Source: Aquilaria yunnanensis (lineage: Eukaryota > Streptophyta > Magnoliopsida > Malvales > Thymelaeaceae). From it: 64,000 nucleotides of DNA. The notes below the pieces were generated by a model. It ran no database searches. It was not told the DNA's origin and worked only from the letters and a program-made list of their open reading frames with translations. Below, in pieces: positions 21,064-34,300 of this stretch (positions are counted from its first letter, which is position 1; each line of letters starts with the position of its first letter). The translations under genes were made by a program, and so were the position numbers. The DNA lies in NCBI GenBank assembly GCA_039654915.1, contig CM077599.1, positions 13,766,501-13,830,500 of the forward strand. Direction: 5' to 3'.

Positions 21064-24000
21064 CTATGATCTCCGCCGCCGTTTTGACTCCACCTGCAAC
21101 ATTAAATAAAAATGGATCTTAATAGTGGTTTGCTATATAGCATAATTGCACTAATAATAGTAGTCCAAAGATCAATACACTAAGCTAGTTCTATCCAAGT
21201 CACCTAGAAGAATCAATTCACTGATTTAGTGCTGGTGAACCTCTAACTTGTGATCAATTTCAGGAACCTCATGTAACAGTTGCCATAATAGCAACTTCAT
21301 CCATGCACTCCCTACTCAAATCAGTACCCAATAGGATGGCCTCCAACAATTCTAACACACATTTTATTGGATATAACCAAGAGCAACCATGCTGATTATC
21401 CATCAACCCTTCTCAGCACCAAAAAACCTATCCAACATCTAAAACTAACCTTATCTGCTCATATTCATAAATACTACTATCGATATTACTGGCCTAGGGC
21501 AGACTTTGTAGCATATCCTCAGAATGCTGCTCTGATCTGCTACTGATTTTTCACTTTTCAGTAGACCAACATGGTCCGAGAAGAAGCTGAATGACTCTTG
21601 GATGTGAAAGGCCATCACAAAGTCAAAAGAGCTTCCATATTGATGTTATGATCCCAAGGTGATTTAGTGAGTTAGCTGAAAAAAAGATCCATTAAGGTTG
21701 ATCGTGAGAGCATAATGGGATATGCTCCAAAGGTGCAATGATGTAGACAGGTTTGAACAAGGTTTCATATCCCTCAACGTAAGGCATTTGGATATAATTC
21801 GGCTTGTGTGCCATGACAAGTTAAAGCATGAAGCAGGTGTGTTAGATTATGGAGAGGTGCACAGTATTGCAATTACGTTTTCTAAAGAAAATGAAGACAC
21901 TGTTTAAGCTTAATTACGGAAAGGAGAGTTCTGCAAATCATTGGCATAACGTCCAAGTCACAGCCTACAAGCTAACAGAAGGATAAGGTCCTTGATTGGT
22001 CTAGCAACAATGTGAAAGGCGGAGACTTAGTCCAACAGACTAGACTAGCACTTTCTGGATATTATAATAGGGCTGAGGGGAATCCTCACCAACCGACCAG
22101 CAGCAAGTCCTGATTGGGTTAGTGCTCATATTGAAAGTTGAAACAAGGGTAAATTTATGGCCTTGGTGATGTTCTCTTTGTCTTGCTATGCTTCTGATCG
22201 CAAGTTTTGACATTCTGCATTATCAGGCCTTGGGATTCATTCTCTCCAGATGCTGAGAAGGCTTCCTATTAATAGAACTACAGCTTCATGGTTATTCTCA
22301 GAAAAGATCAATCCAAAGAAAGCAACCATTGCTTTTTTCTGACCCACGGGAACTTGGCAGGGATTTGGGGGAGTTTTTGGCATTCATCCTTTTCTTCTCC
22401 ATTTTCTTTCAAGATAAATACGATTGCACACCAGCATTCTATTCCATACTATTTCATTGTTAACAAGAACTACTAATAAAAAGGGGAGCAAAAAAAACTA
22501 GTACCTCATCACCAAGGATAATTTAAGGCCCATGCAATTGCACCTTGGGCAGTTCGTTAATCAGACTTCTCAATGCCATAAGACTTCTATGATAAACTGC
22601 CAAATTCAAACGACCTATGAGAATACCTTGGTCTCCATATGTCCGGATCCAGGATTGGAATTCCCCAACTTCTTCTGACTTTCAGATGAACAGGTTTCAC
22701 AAAAAAAGTGATCTACTCTTTTTGCCTCCTCTGCACTCATTCCTATACAGTTTGGATGGAACCTGAAATGGAAGTAGCACGCTGAACATTTGCAATGGTT
22801 TTTATAAATTACTTCCTACTTCAGATGCATTTAATTCGGAGAATGTCAAGAAAAAATTCCATATAGAACAGGTTCAATATTTATATTCTTAATGCTATAA
22901 TGAGGATAAAAAGGACCCCTAAAAAGTCTCAGTGGTCAGTCTTAGAAGTCAAAGAAAATGAACTAGTTGAAAATTATTTCTTTCAGATAAACCTAATCTG
23001 CAGGACAACCAACTGATAAGGATTTTATTGAACCATGTAAACCAGCTAAAGAAAGTGACATGAATCATTTTGATGTTGAAGAAACCTAAAGATAAGATAT
23101 CTCTAACCGTCATAACCCTAAATAAGATATAGAGTGATACACTAGCAGAAGTGTAAAAGATAAACTTGCTTGTACACAAATTAATCGGTAGGGTTCAAGA
23201 AACAAATTAATCGCTCTTGGAGAAATAGACAAAGCCTAAGAAGAGAGAAAAATCTCTGAATTTTATTGATAAAAGTAGGAATAATCTAATATCTGTTGGC
23301 TGCATCCATTCGGTCCCTATTTATAGTGCTAATCTACCACCCTTTATAAGCCCAAAAGAACTAGAATTTACTTTTACCAGGCGCACAAGTACTCCTAACT
23401 AAGATAGGAATTGGAATCCAAGTTAATCAAGCCAAAACATAGAACAGCAAAGGGGAAAGCAAAATAATCCAAGGAAATAAAAATTCTAGTTGACTCTATC
23501 TCAGAAACCAAATCCTAATTAACTTCTCTTGCTTCTAACAAATACTATGATTAATGAGGACTCTATTCAGCCTAATAAAACCCTAAAATAACTCTTCAAC
23601 TAAGTAAATAAAATACCTATAAAAATAACAACGAAAATTAAAATAAAATAGAAAATTATTAACCTTTAGGTTGCATCATAGAGCATGCTGTTAAGTGTAC
23701 TTATCTCTGGTTTGAATTGAGGCTGTATCAAGGATTCACGAAGAACAATAAAAAGAAATAAAATGTTAAGGAAAATTAAATAAGAGCAATTTTGTGTCAT
23801 TTAGTTCATTTGAAGAATACATGCTCTAATAAATATAAACCCATCCATTCCTTGACCAATCTAAAGGGTGTGCTGCTACGTGTTAAAATTTCCAAGTTGA
23901 ATCCAAACACAATTGATATCAAAGAAAAACCAGATCCGACCAAAAGACATGTGGTAAACACTATCTTCATTCATTTAAAAATATAATTATCTCACTACAT

Positions 24001-27000
24001 TAACTTCAATTATTTTCATCCATGCTGTGTAGAGAAATTCCACAGAAACCAAATGACCTCTTAATCAGTTTTTTTAGTCTTTTAACGCTGCCCATCTGAG
24101 AACTTTACTGTAAAATGCAAGTCAGACAATAACACTTCAGATATACTGGCTTCCCATATGGCTGTATCTGGGATAACTTCTATGACAGATAATATGAAAA
24201 GTAAGCTCCGACCATAGTTACTAGGATATCCTCCTAATTTTTCAGAAGAAAGTCCTTTCTTTACATACGAAGTTGAGTACATCAATGAAACTTTAAGCAA
24301 ACTGAGCAACTCTATTTCGTATGCATTGCCTGAGCTACACAAACCTAGCAACAGTTTCAATCAAAATCCACACGCTTCAAAGAAACTAATGCTCTCTTGA
24401 ACCAACTGGCATAACAGGGAAATACTTCTTTTTTAATGAAAATCATGGAGAATCTTGTAGTGAAAATAAACTCCCACCATTAAAAGCCTTGGCAATTCCA
24501 AAGCACCAGCACAGGAACATCACACACAAGAGACATCTTAAAAATCGAAATATGGTGTCATCAGAACATGCCAAAAAGAAATATGCTTCCTTCAGGGTTT
24601 GCAGTATATTGCCTACTTGTTTAAACTCAGCAACTCAGCAAGATTTAAATAAGATGTCAATCCAATACACACATCAGAATAAGCTAAATGACATTTTTTC
24701 GGAACCTCCAAACCTACCACTTCACCAAGTCCTTGCAGAACCTAGGAATGTAATTTAAGCAACTACTTCTACGATACCAAAATTAGGCAACATTTTGTGA
24801 GGGATTGTCAAAAGAAAGACACTTCAGTAATACCCCAAGCTCAATTCCTTCACCTCATTACAATACAGGTAAGCTCTGAGTTGCATTTTTTTTCTTTTTT
24901 ATCTGTTCTTTTTGCACTTTCGTGGTTAAGACAAGGTTTTGAAAGCGAAAAGCGCACTATAGCGATAACGGTTCCAAAGCGCAAAGCGAAAGCGAGAGCT
25001 TTAATGAAGTAAGGCGCTCCTTTAGAGATAAATTCTAGGATATGTAACTAGCTAATTAGATACATAAAAATACCAAAATAAACTACTAAATATGTTTAAT
25101 ATCTATAAAAAGACACAAACACATCCATATAATGTACCAAAGTAGTAATAACAATTTATAGAAAAATAGTAAAACCAAATACTCTAAATCCCAAGTCTCA
25201 GAATACTCTAAATGCTCTTCTTTTTTGTACTCCTCGGTCCACAATTGTCTGCTTGTCTTCGTTTTTTTCGAGTCTCTTCATTTCCTCTCTTTTTTATTTC
25301 TCTCTCCCCCTCTTTAATTCTTTCAACTCACGTATGTTTCAATTCAACCCTAATTTTTTTATTTTTTCAACGCGCCACCACTTTCTTTAAGTGTAAGTTT
25401 AGATAAAATTATTTTATCTTTTTAAAAAAAAAAAAATTACAACTTAACTAAAGCGATGCTTTGTGCCATGGCCAAAGCGTGCGCTTCGGGCGCTTAAAGC
25501 GCGCTTTTTAAAAAGGGCATCGCTTTCATCGCGAAAAGTGCCGGAGTGCTATTGCTATGCGCTTTGCGCCTTTAATAACCTTGGGTTAAGATCATAAGAA
25601 AAGGTTAAATTGTACAGAACAACTACTGAGCCTCTGAACTTTCAAAAACTGACAGCATACTGCTATGTTTCATACACGTCCTGCCACTTTATAGTACTTA
25701 AGTACATTCAATATATTCTTTTGGACACATTATTGATTGATCTGTAATAAAAATTCAGTGCGACTTGCTCACTGCTCATTTGTGTGCCCCACTGACACTA
25801 CACAATGGCTCATAACTCGGTACACAGTGCTCATATGTCATAATTTGGTACTGAATCAAAGTTTAATCAAGAAAATAGCCTGAAGGCACAGAGTTCCTCA
25901 ATCACAAAAGAACAGTTTGGGGATTCTTTAAGCCCTAGATGTAAACTTGTAGTTTATAAGGAAAAAAGGCAGTGAGAACCATTTTATTATGTACTCCAAT
26001 CATACTAGAAAGGGGAAGGAGAGTCTGTAGCTTTAAACCTAGATAACTCTACAACAATTCCACCTTTACCACTTTCAGAATCTTGCTTACAGTAAAGAAA
26101 AGCCTACTTTACAAGCTTGCGGAGAAAGAATCAGATATTAATGAGTGAAGAAAACTTGCAAGATACTTTTTAAAACCGAAATCGTAATAGTCACACATGC
26201 AGTGCAGCCAATAAAGCTAAAGAAAAAAAAATTCTTAGACTGTATCTAACTTACCAATCGCTGCAGCCTTCACACTGCACCATTAAGTCATCCGGGTTGT
26301 AAGGCATCTCGCATTTACAATACCTGCCAAGATAGAGCCATGAGCCGACTACAAAACGGAGAAGTGCTTGAAGACCGAAATAAGAAGGAACGAGGACGTC
26401 TAAAGTTGAAGTTTTTTCAATCTTATCCAAAATATCCAAAATCACAAATTTCACTCTATACTGGGCTCTCAGAATCTTCCTCGTTAACTAACTTCTTACT
26501 TGGACTAACTGGCAACTGTACAACTCTTTACTTGCTCGCCTTAGTTTAGAAAATTAAAATCAATTTGAACTACTGCTGACCAGAAGGGGTAAAGTGAAGA
26601 GGCGCACAAAAGTCACAAAGAGTTGAAACAGAAACCAACTAAACCCAAATCAAACATACACGGCAACGCGATCGGGATTGAAAGCACCGGTAGAGGAATT
26701 ATACTCGAATCGACAGAAGAAGTCTTCATTTCCGACGGCATCAAGCTTGGTATAGCTCTTAAAGCTGTGGACAGTGCACTTCCCCTCGATCGTATCGGCG
26801 CTCTGCATATCGTAGTGATCTGACAAGAAAACCTCCTTGGATCCGTGGAACAGGCGACGGCCGCCGATCGACTCCTCGGGCCGGTAGTACCAGCGGACGT
26901 GGACCTTGACGTTGGCCCCGCGGGCGTCGGACTCGATCCGCTCGATCCTGGCAACGTAGGAGTGCTTGGTGGGATCGACAGGCCGCATGAGGACGCAATC

Positions 27001-27168
27001 CCCCGCTGGAAAATTAGCAGAAAATTGAAGAGTGAAGGGAGTTGGTGGCGTTCAATTTTGGGTTCCGATTTGTCTGTTAGGGTTTATGAACTTACGTTTA
27101 ATGGTTTTGTTGATGTGCTTGACTGTGAAGGAGTCAAGAGTTCTCCTCGGAGCTTTGGCTTTGACCAT
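21064..27168 (-). CDS. SHL: BAH and PHD domain histone reader, SHORT LIFE/EBS-like
   Basis: Nuclear reader of histone H3 methylation that, in the characterised Arabidopsis SHL and EBS proteins, represses floral genes: BAH recognises H3K27me3 and PHD recognises H3K4me. Five exons on the minus strand: 27168-27096, 27005-26660, 26323-26255, 22762-22627, 21093-21064, giving 217 residues with every phase matching. BAH spans about residues 25-140, with GDCVLMRP and [18 protein letters not shown] spans about 142-187, with Cys/His ligands C142, C144, C157, C160, H165, C168, C184 and C187 all present (C4HC3). The tail ends VESKRRRRS, a basic nuclear-localisation-like end encoded by a 30-nt last exon. 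Introns 3 and 4 are 3.5 and 1.5 kb; a hAT MITE lies in intron 3. The N-terminus [10 protein letters not shown] favours SHL over EBS. Confidence 0.93.
24932..25583. mobile_element. hAT-type MITE in intron 3 of the SHL-like gene
   Basis: A 652-bp element bounded by CAAGGTTTTGAAAGCG and, inverted, CAAGGTTATTAAAGGCG. The flanking 8-bp direct repeat GGTTAAGA is perfect (24924-24931 and 25584-25591), the hAT signature. Both subterminal regions are rich in AAAGCG/CGCTTT-type motifs and are strikingly GC-rich against an AT-rich centre. No transposase is present. Confidence 0.9.
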
Positions 27169-27708
27169 GGAAGAGCAAAACGAACGAGTGATCGTTCCGA
27201 GAGGAGCGGACAATCCAACTGAGACTAGAGATTGTGGAGTAGAGATACAAACATGAGAATTAAATTAAATTAAAAAATAGTACTAGAATATAACAACAAA
27301 CAAACCAAAATTCACTTGTGTTTTTTTTTTCTGTTAGATCGAACATCGAAGAGGGCGGTTCTAGTGCTTCTGGATTTATGTGAGCGCATATTTAAACGTT
27401 GGAGGGATAATGCCGGGTATTTCCGTGCCCCACTCGCGCCACGTAATGTTTTTAGAAAAGTGAACGCGCTTGATGTTGTCACGTAAGCCTTTTGGAAAAT
27501 AGGTGCCGCCTCTAATTTGCAACCGGCAAACTTCCTAAGTTACACAGAATGTTATGAAAGTAGAAGTATTATTAAAATGAGAGTGAACAGTTGAAAGTAA
27601 GAGCATGAACTCTAACAAAAAATTGAAAGATTGTGTAACATAGAAACAGTTTATGACAATATGATTTATATAGTCAAAATAGCAAAGTGTTCCAAATTTT
27701 CTAAGAGT
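27169..27708. other. Upstream region of the SHL-like gene
   Basis: No gene seen. It holds the presumed promoter and 5' untranslated region of the minus-strand BAH-PHD gene and ends at a foldback element. Confidence 0.5.
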
Positions 27709-28150
27709 TAATTATAATTTACCTCTTAAGATTTAAGTGAAATTACACATTACCCTATCTTGTTTTAAAAATATACACTTTACCATATTCATTTTTAATA
27801 TAGTTCAACAGTAATTTCTGAAATCTTAATTTAAACTATACGGTTATCATATTTAAGTAATTTCAATCTGTATTGTATTTTTATATATAATTAATTGAAA
27901 TTTAAAAAATATTATTTTAAAAACTGAAAGAAATACAGAAAGAAAAAATTGATAATTTAAAATGTCAATTAACTGTAAAAAAAATAGCATATAGATTAAA
28001 ATTACTATAAGATGGCTACCATAATATTTAAATTAATATTTCAGAAGCTACTGTCAAACTGTATTAAAAAGACAGAGGCAACGTGTATATTTCTGAAAAA
28101 GGATGGGATAAAGTGTAATTTCACATAAACCTTATAGCAAATTGTAATTA
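27709..28150. mobile_element. Foldback MITE upstream of the SHL-like gene
   Basis: About 440 bp with inverted arms. The left end TAATTATAATTTACC pairs with the inverted right end TAATTACAATTTGC, and interior blocks GTGAAATTACAC and AAATATACAC are shared by both arms. Arms extend roughly 150 bp. No clear target duplication and no coding sequence. Confidence 0.75.
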
Positions 28151-29994
28151 TCCCATCTTCTACTAAAGTTCTGTTGTTGGACTCAATTTTTTATTAAAGC
28201 TTTCATCCGTGTATTTGGGATCGGATATGCTGCTAATGTTAATGTTTAGAATTGACGGAATATGCCACCAACAATTAAAAAACTAACGGAAAAATGAGTG
28301 GAATCATAGATTTTGTAATCTTAAATACTAACATAACTTTAACAAAATTCTAGATTTTTTTGTAATTTACCCCCTTTAGTAGCACCCTTATCACTAGTGG
28401 TGGACGTGGTGGTTATGGATGTGGTGTAAGAGCTCACTAAAGATGAAGAGGTGTTGGATGTAGTGCGAATTAAGGACATAAAAAATGAGAGTTCTACTAG
28501 ATCTCGAGGAGGACCTAGAAAAGAGCCTCTTCAAAGCGGAGGAAGAAACTGAGGCAAATAAGGTTAGGATTGGTACATTCACAGAAGAGGAGACAGAGAC
28601 TTCAAAGATGGAGATGGAGATGGAGATGTAGGTGAACCCGGATTTCTCAAAGATAATCATTGAGCGAGAACAAGAGTTGATCAATCTCACTGAGGAGAGG
28701 GAGATGAGGGAGAGGAAGAGAATGATCACTAACAAGCTCTCGCCTCTATTGCACCATCACCACCAACTCTACCGTTGATGACGAAGGTACTACCAGATTA
28801 GGTAAATAATATAAAGTTCCCAATATTTATTAAAGTTATATTAATTCCCTAATATTTTAAAACCTACAACTTCTCATTTTTCCCATTAGTTTTTTAACGA
28901 TGAGTAATAGATCCGGTCCCAAACTGTAGCATTAATGATATACCTGACTCTAAATTATAACGTTAGTGACAATATCGACACCAAGAAAAATTTACTAGAA
29001 AATTGGGTCTAAGAACCAAATATTAGTGAAAATTGATCATTTTTTCATCAAAACATTGTTGAACCTCTTAATTTTAGTGGCTCCCGCCATAATTAATTGT
29101 CCATCTTAGGTAGGTCAGTTTATCATTAATATGACAGACTTTCGGTTGTTAAGATTCTTTCCAAAACCTTGACTTTAAGTGATAGTTTCAAACACCTGCA
29201 TGGAAAAGTGGGTTTTGGAATAAATTCCCCTTAAATACAGTCCAGCTAGCCCAATTCTAAATTAGTTGTATCCAATATAACTACCGGATATCATGAGGTG
29301 GTTTAATTAACAAGTGACAGTGTGTTATAATAACTTGAAAACAAAGATTTCTTAGGTTCACTATACCCCAGTAGAGATACACCAATTAAACAGGTTCAAA
29401 TAATAGTAATCATGATCGAACAATTAAAATTATAGGATAAAACAATGATAACCCTAATTTGGACACTATGTCGTAGTGTTTTACTTGTGCATCTAATATT
29501 AACCGGCATCCAATTCAGGATTTCCATTGTTTGATCATAAAATTTTATTATCTAAATCCATTAACTTTGATTTATATCCACCTGAGTGGACATTGTATTA
29601 TCACCTTAAGAACCATGTGCACATCCTAACCATTTTAATGAATGTTCCATGACAAACTAACAATTAAGGTTGCTTATTTGGACTACATCTATCCCTAACA
29701 TGACCTTATGATTCTCAAACAAACTTCAAAATTTCAAATACGAAGCAACGTAATATGATAGACACAATGCTCATTATTTTCATATCTACCCTGACAATTT
29801 ATGGGGCATAATGCATTTTGGGTGAATTTGGGAAAAACTAAGCAAATTAATACCAACTTATTGTTCCAATTATCAAACTTAAAGAATTGTAACTGCATCT
29901 TCAACATTCAACTCTACATTGTCCCCAGACTTTGCATATGCACAAAAAATAAAAGTCAAAATAGATAAATGAATTTTTTTTTCTTTTTTAATCG
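28151..29994. other. Intergenic with decayed repeats, no supported gene
   Basis: A plus-strand frame at 28485-28778 (97 codons with one internal TAG at 28629) encodes an acidic, Glu/Lys-rich, coiled-coil-like peptide including several Glu-Met repeats. It matches no family I know and may be a decayed gene or transposon fragment. The rest is AT-rich. Motifs such as TTAGTGAC at 28960 resemble the CACTA subterminal repeats further right. Confidence 0.35.
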
Positions 29995-30303
29995 CTATTA
30001 GATAAATTAGTGACTCTCAACCTTAACTAAATTAGCGATAGCATAACTTGTAAACTGAGTGATAGGTAGCTTTCGTTAATCTATTGGTGGCAAACTATCA
30101 CTAATGCTCCAGCAACACGCAAGTGGCGGCAATTAAGTGACCATTAATGTTACGAAAGTCAATCGTCGCTAAGTAATGACTATAGTTGTCACTAACTGAT
30201 TAGCAGTGAGTAATTTAGATGAGGATAAATTAGTGATGACTTACTGTCGCTAAACTGAGTTTAGTAAAGGCAAGCCATAGCTAAAACCATTTTTTTAGTA
30301 GTG
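29995..30303. mobile_element. CACTA (En/Spm-like) element terminus
   Basis: The segment ends in TTTTTTTAGTAGTG at 30290-30303, which reads CACTACTAAAAAAA on the minus strand, the classic CACTA end. The preceding 300 bp carry many short subterminal repeats in both orientations of the TTAGCGAC / GTCGCTAA / TTAGTGAC kind, which in autonomous elements bind transposase. I could not locate the opposite terminus, so this may be a truncated end. Confidence 0.72.
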
Positions 30304-31329
30304 ATTAATTTTGGTTCAACAAGATAAATTATGTCTTTTTTTTTCATTTAAAAAATTTATTAATTTATTTTGAAAGATGAACTCTTCAATACATTATAAT
30401 TGGTGAGATGGTTAACCTAATTTAAATTAGATTCTCCAAACGACTCTAATGAAAACTATTAAATTCCCTGCAAGTAAGGGTATTTAGTTTGGTTTCTTTA
30501 ATTATATCTTGTATTCTCACCGCATCAGATAGTCTTAACTCAAGTAAAATTGATTTTTAATGGTCATTCATTTTTCTAAAAAAACAATGGAATAGAAATA
30601 ATAATAGTGCCTTTCTGAATATCTCTTAATTTCATATCTATTAATGAAATGTGAGAAGTAGAAAGATGGTCATGATTGTAGCTTCTAGGATAACATGATA
30701 ATTTCTTGAGAATCCTGCAAGAGCTTTTCATTCTTTTCTTTCTTGTTTTTTTTTTTTTGTCCATAACAAACATAACAAAATGTCATTAGGGTTGCAATCT
30801 TGTCGGAGAGATTCAAATCATTTTTTGTTTTCTATAAATTATAGTCATAGAATTGGATCAGAATTGTAATTATGGAATCTAATCAAATCATTTTTTATAT
30901 TTTAAATCATAAAACAAGCTTGACTCTAAGTCAAACGGTCAAATCATAGGCTCAGCCTAGTAGTAGGGTATCCCACCCCCTACTATCCTTCATCATGTAC
31001 CAAACAAAAAATCACTAATATAATGTGATGATAGAAATATCACATATCATCTTTCTATATTTCTATACTAAATCTTGAACGAAATCTTCACTTCACTCCA
31101 TCTTCTCTTAAGCAGGAGGGGCTCTAGTTAGCTCTATGCAGCCCAAGAAAGAAAAGTACACAATTAACCTATTCCTCTCATTTTCCTCTCCTACTTCCTT
31201 CCCTTGTGCAGGCCCTTTTCTTAATTTTTTTTTTAAATAAAATAAGCATTATTTAATTGTAAAAGATAATAATATAACAGTGTAATTGTGTACATGATGA
31301 AGCTTTGAAAAGGTTTACGTTAGGCTAGT
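30304..31329. other. Intergenic, 3' flank of the beta-galactosidase gene
   Basis: No gene recognised. The right-hand part probably includes the 3' untranslated region of the minus-strand beta-galactosidase. Confidence 0.5.
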
Positions 31330-34300
31330 TAACTTGTCACCAATCGTCTCACAAGAGAAATCTTGGACGCGTCCCCACCAATTTCTTCAAAAACTACCAG
31401 TAAATTCTCTGTTGCCTTCAACCAAGACCGAGGCACATGGTACCTGAAATCAATCACAAATTGTAGCGATAACAATACTATTTAAAAGCTATAAACTGAA
31501 ACTGTTGGCTGGAAACTAAATATACATATACCATTGTTGCGTTGGCTGGCCACAACCAAACTGGCATTTTGGTTGGCGAAATGCGCCGGTGTAGTTGCAA
31601 GAACTGCAATTTCCCTTGGCAAGAAGAGTCCAATAGCGTCCAAGGCTCTGCCCATTGACCCACATCTGGCCTTTCCTCATGCTTCTCATGTCCAATGCTA
31701 AGGGATCAACTCCTCTTGGCGCATCAAAAAATGCCTGAAAATACATAGAACCTTCATTTTGGTCGACTAGAATTCTTGCAGGTTTTCGACTTTCGCTAGA
31801 TTGATTGTTGATATTGAGCTTCCAAAAATGTCAACTCGAATTGCTTTGAGTCTGATGTGAGTAAGCTAAGGGTGGACTTTGGACTTTTGCTTATTAGTAT
31901 AGGTTACATGACCTAGCATTTCATGTTTTATGTATGAGATCAGTTCTTACCTTATACCATGTCAAAGGTTGACTTTCAGATGCTAAAGATCCTTGTGCCC
32001 ATGCCACTGATGGCGTGGAATTCGGAGAGCTGAGGCCCTTTGCTTCTCCTGTGAGGCCAACCTGAAAGAGAAGCAATTTGTGGAGGATAAATTGATCAGA
32101 AAAATTTAAGGATAATAATAAGAGGGAAGGAAGGAGAAATGGTTCACCTTGTATGACCACTTTTTCCAGGACAAGTCCTTTTCCCCTTCGTCTAACCCAT
32201 GTAAAATAACTGGTCCAAGGACTCCTGTGTTCCATGTCTCAAAATGTGTCCCGGTATTCTTGCAATGCAAGCAAAGGACAATTGAAGGTAAAGTTAGTTG
32301 AATGGGAAGAAAGAGACCGTAGCATGATTAGAAATGTAGTTATATTAATATGAAAACAATTTGTTTGCCAGTGGAGAACCGAGGAACCAACCGGCAATCC
32401 AACTGCTACACTGAGAAGTGATATTCTGTTTATTCCAGCTTGTAGCTGAATGGGTCCTCTGAAGGAAAATCTCCTCTTTTCTCGAGTTCCAAAGGCTGAA
32501 CCTGTAGAGAAGGGGGAGCTTTTTCTTCACTGTTGGTTACGGTGTTAATGAATTATAATGAAGTGGTCATTTCTCAAATCAAATTAAATGTCAGAAGCTA
32601 AGCAACATACCAGATAGTTTTCCATTTGCAAACACATGCATAACATGGCCTGCTGACAGCACCGAGAGAGTAGGGCGCTTACCTTCCTTGAGAAATGATT
32701 CAGATGGGTTTACATCAACACTGCAAGCAAGTTTTAATTCGTAATTCAGAAATATTTGATTGATTATTGAAGGATAGAATGACCACATCACATAAAAACA
32801 ATTCAAACCTTACCTGGTTGTGTACCAGAGATAGTCACTGGTATCTCTGGTGATGTTTAGTTGTTCCAAGAGACCTTTAACTGCCATTGTTGAACCATCA
32901 ATCAAGGAAGATACATCTTCACTGAATATCTCCCACCCGTTCATTTTTATTTGTGTTGGTATCAGTTGCACCTGGGAAGGCTTAGTCCCAACCTGCACCA
33001 GACAAAGTGATGTTTCTTATGGTCTCTTTTGTCAGATAGAGAGGATTTTGTATTACCAAACCCAGTTGCACTTGGCTTCTAGCTAGATTCCACACACACA
33101 CACACACACACATCTATACATATACATATACATACATACACACATATTTGTGTGTGTGTGCATGTATGTATATTCATCAATACGTATCCCCTTACGGTGG
33201 CAGTGTTGAAGACAACATTCTTGCAGTCAGGAAGGATGCTTATGGACCAAGGAGGTAATTTGTAGTGGAGTCCATTGAAAGTGACCGTTGCTGCAGACTG
33301 TTCGTGGTAATTTGACAGAAATGCTGCACATTTTCCAGATTTTGGAGAGAAAATATGTGCCTGAGAATAGTTACTAAATAATTACCACCGAATCCAAACC
33401 AGACAGCTATGTCCATATCAATCTAAAAGGCAAAGAAGGATGAAAGTGAAAGTGTCCATCAAGTGCTTAACAGCCAGGAAGGATGTCTTCTGCCAGCAAA
33501 TAGATGGTTTCCAGTTAAAACACAGTTCTCACGAATCAACTAGAGGAGATGGGAAACCTGTTCGTAATTTCCCAAAGCAATAATGGTTGAATTGGTTGCT
33601 AGCAAAGCTCCTTCACATAACTTTATAGCTGCATGAAGCTCCTTCAAATGGTCAAATTTTGGCTGCCTGATCAAGCCTACAATGTTAGCAGCATGCTTTC
33701 ATGAGGTCAAACGTGACTACAACTGCAAAGAGATTTAAGTGATCAAGAATTCCGTTGAAAAAGAGTGACCCAACTTCTTACCATATTCATCAATTGGAGC
33801 GCCATAGTCATAACTGGTAGTAACGAATGGGCCTCCAGCACTTCTCCCAAAATTTGTGCCTCCATGGTACTGCAGTAAAGAGTGCATTTAGTCCAAGTTC
33901 CAAGTTTCTGTACTTTTAGATTGCTAGTGTTACAAGGAATTAACACTTTGTACAGGATTGTTCAGTTCTTTTGGCAGCAAAAGCTCATGCAAAATGTAAA
34001 GAATAATTTAAGCCAAAGAATCACCACTACTGCTTTTCAGATGCTTTCTTGTTCCACAAGAAAAGCATAAAGGGCGACTACTTCATCTTCTGCTCTCATA
34101 TTGTTATAGGACATTTATATCAGTTCTTTTCTTTTTAAGCGATCCAAGACAAAGTAATACTACTATTCTGTAACAAGGATGCCTGACCATGTAGTAGTTG
34201 ACAAAGGAGCCACCCTTCAGAATGAATCTAGCAACTGCAAAGGCTAAATCTTCTACTGGCCGATGATAAGATGGGCCACCAAAGTCTGAGAACCTAAAAA

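Noticed and set aside
28394..28735. 113-codon minus-strand Ser/Ile-rich frame
   Set aside because: It is the antisense of the acidic plus-strand frame; GAGATG repeats read as SISISIF. Not coding-like.
34188..34188. Possible non-canonical splice at beta-galactosidase exon 8
   Set aside because: The donor reads GTCAGG, which is a weak but valid GT site, and the joined protein (FVNYYM to YHGGTNFGR) is exactly the conserved family sequence.
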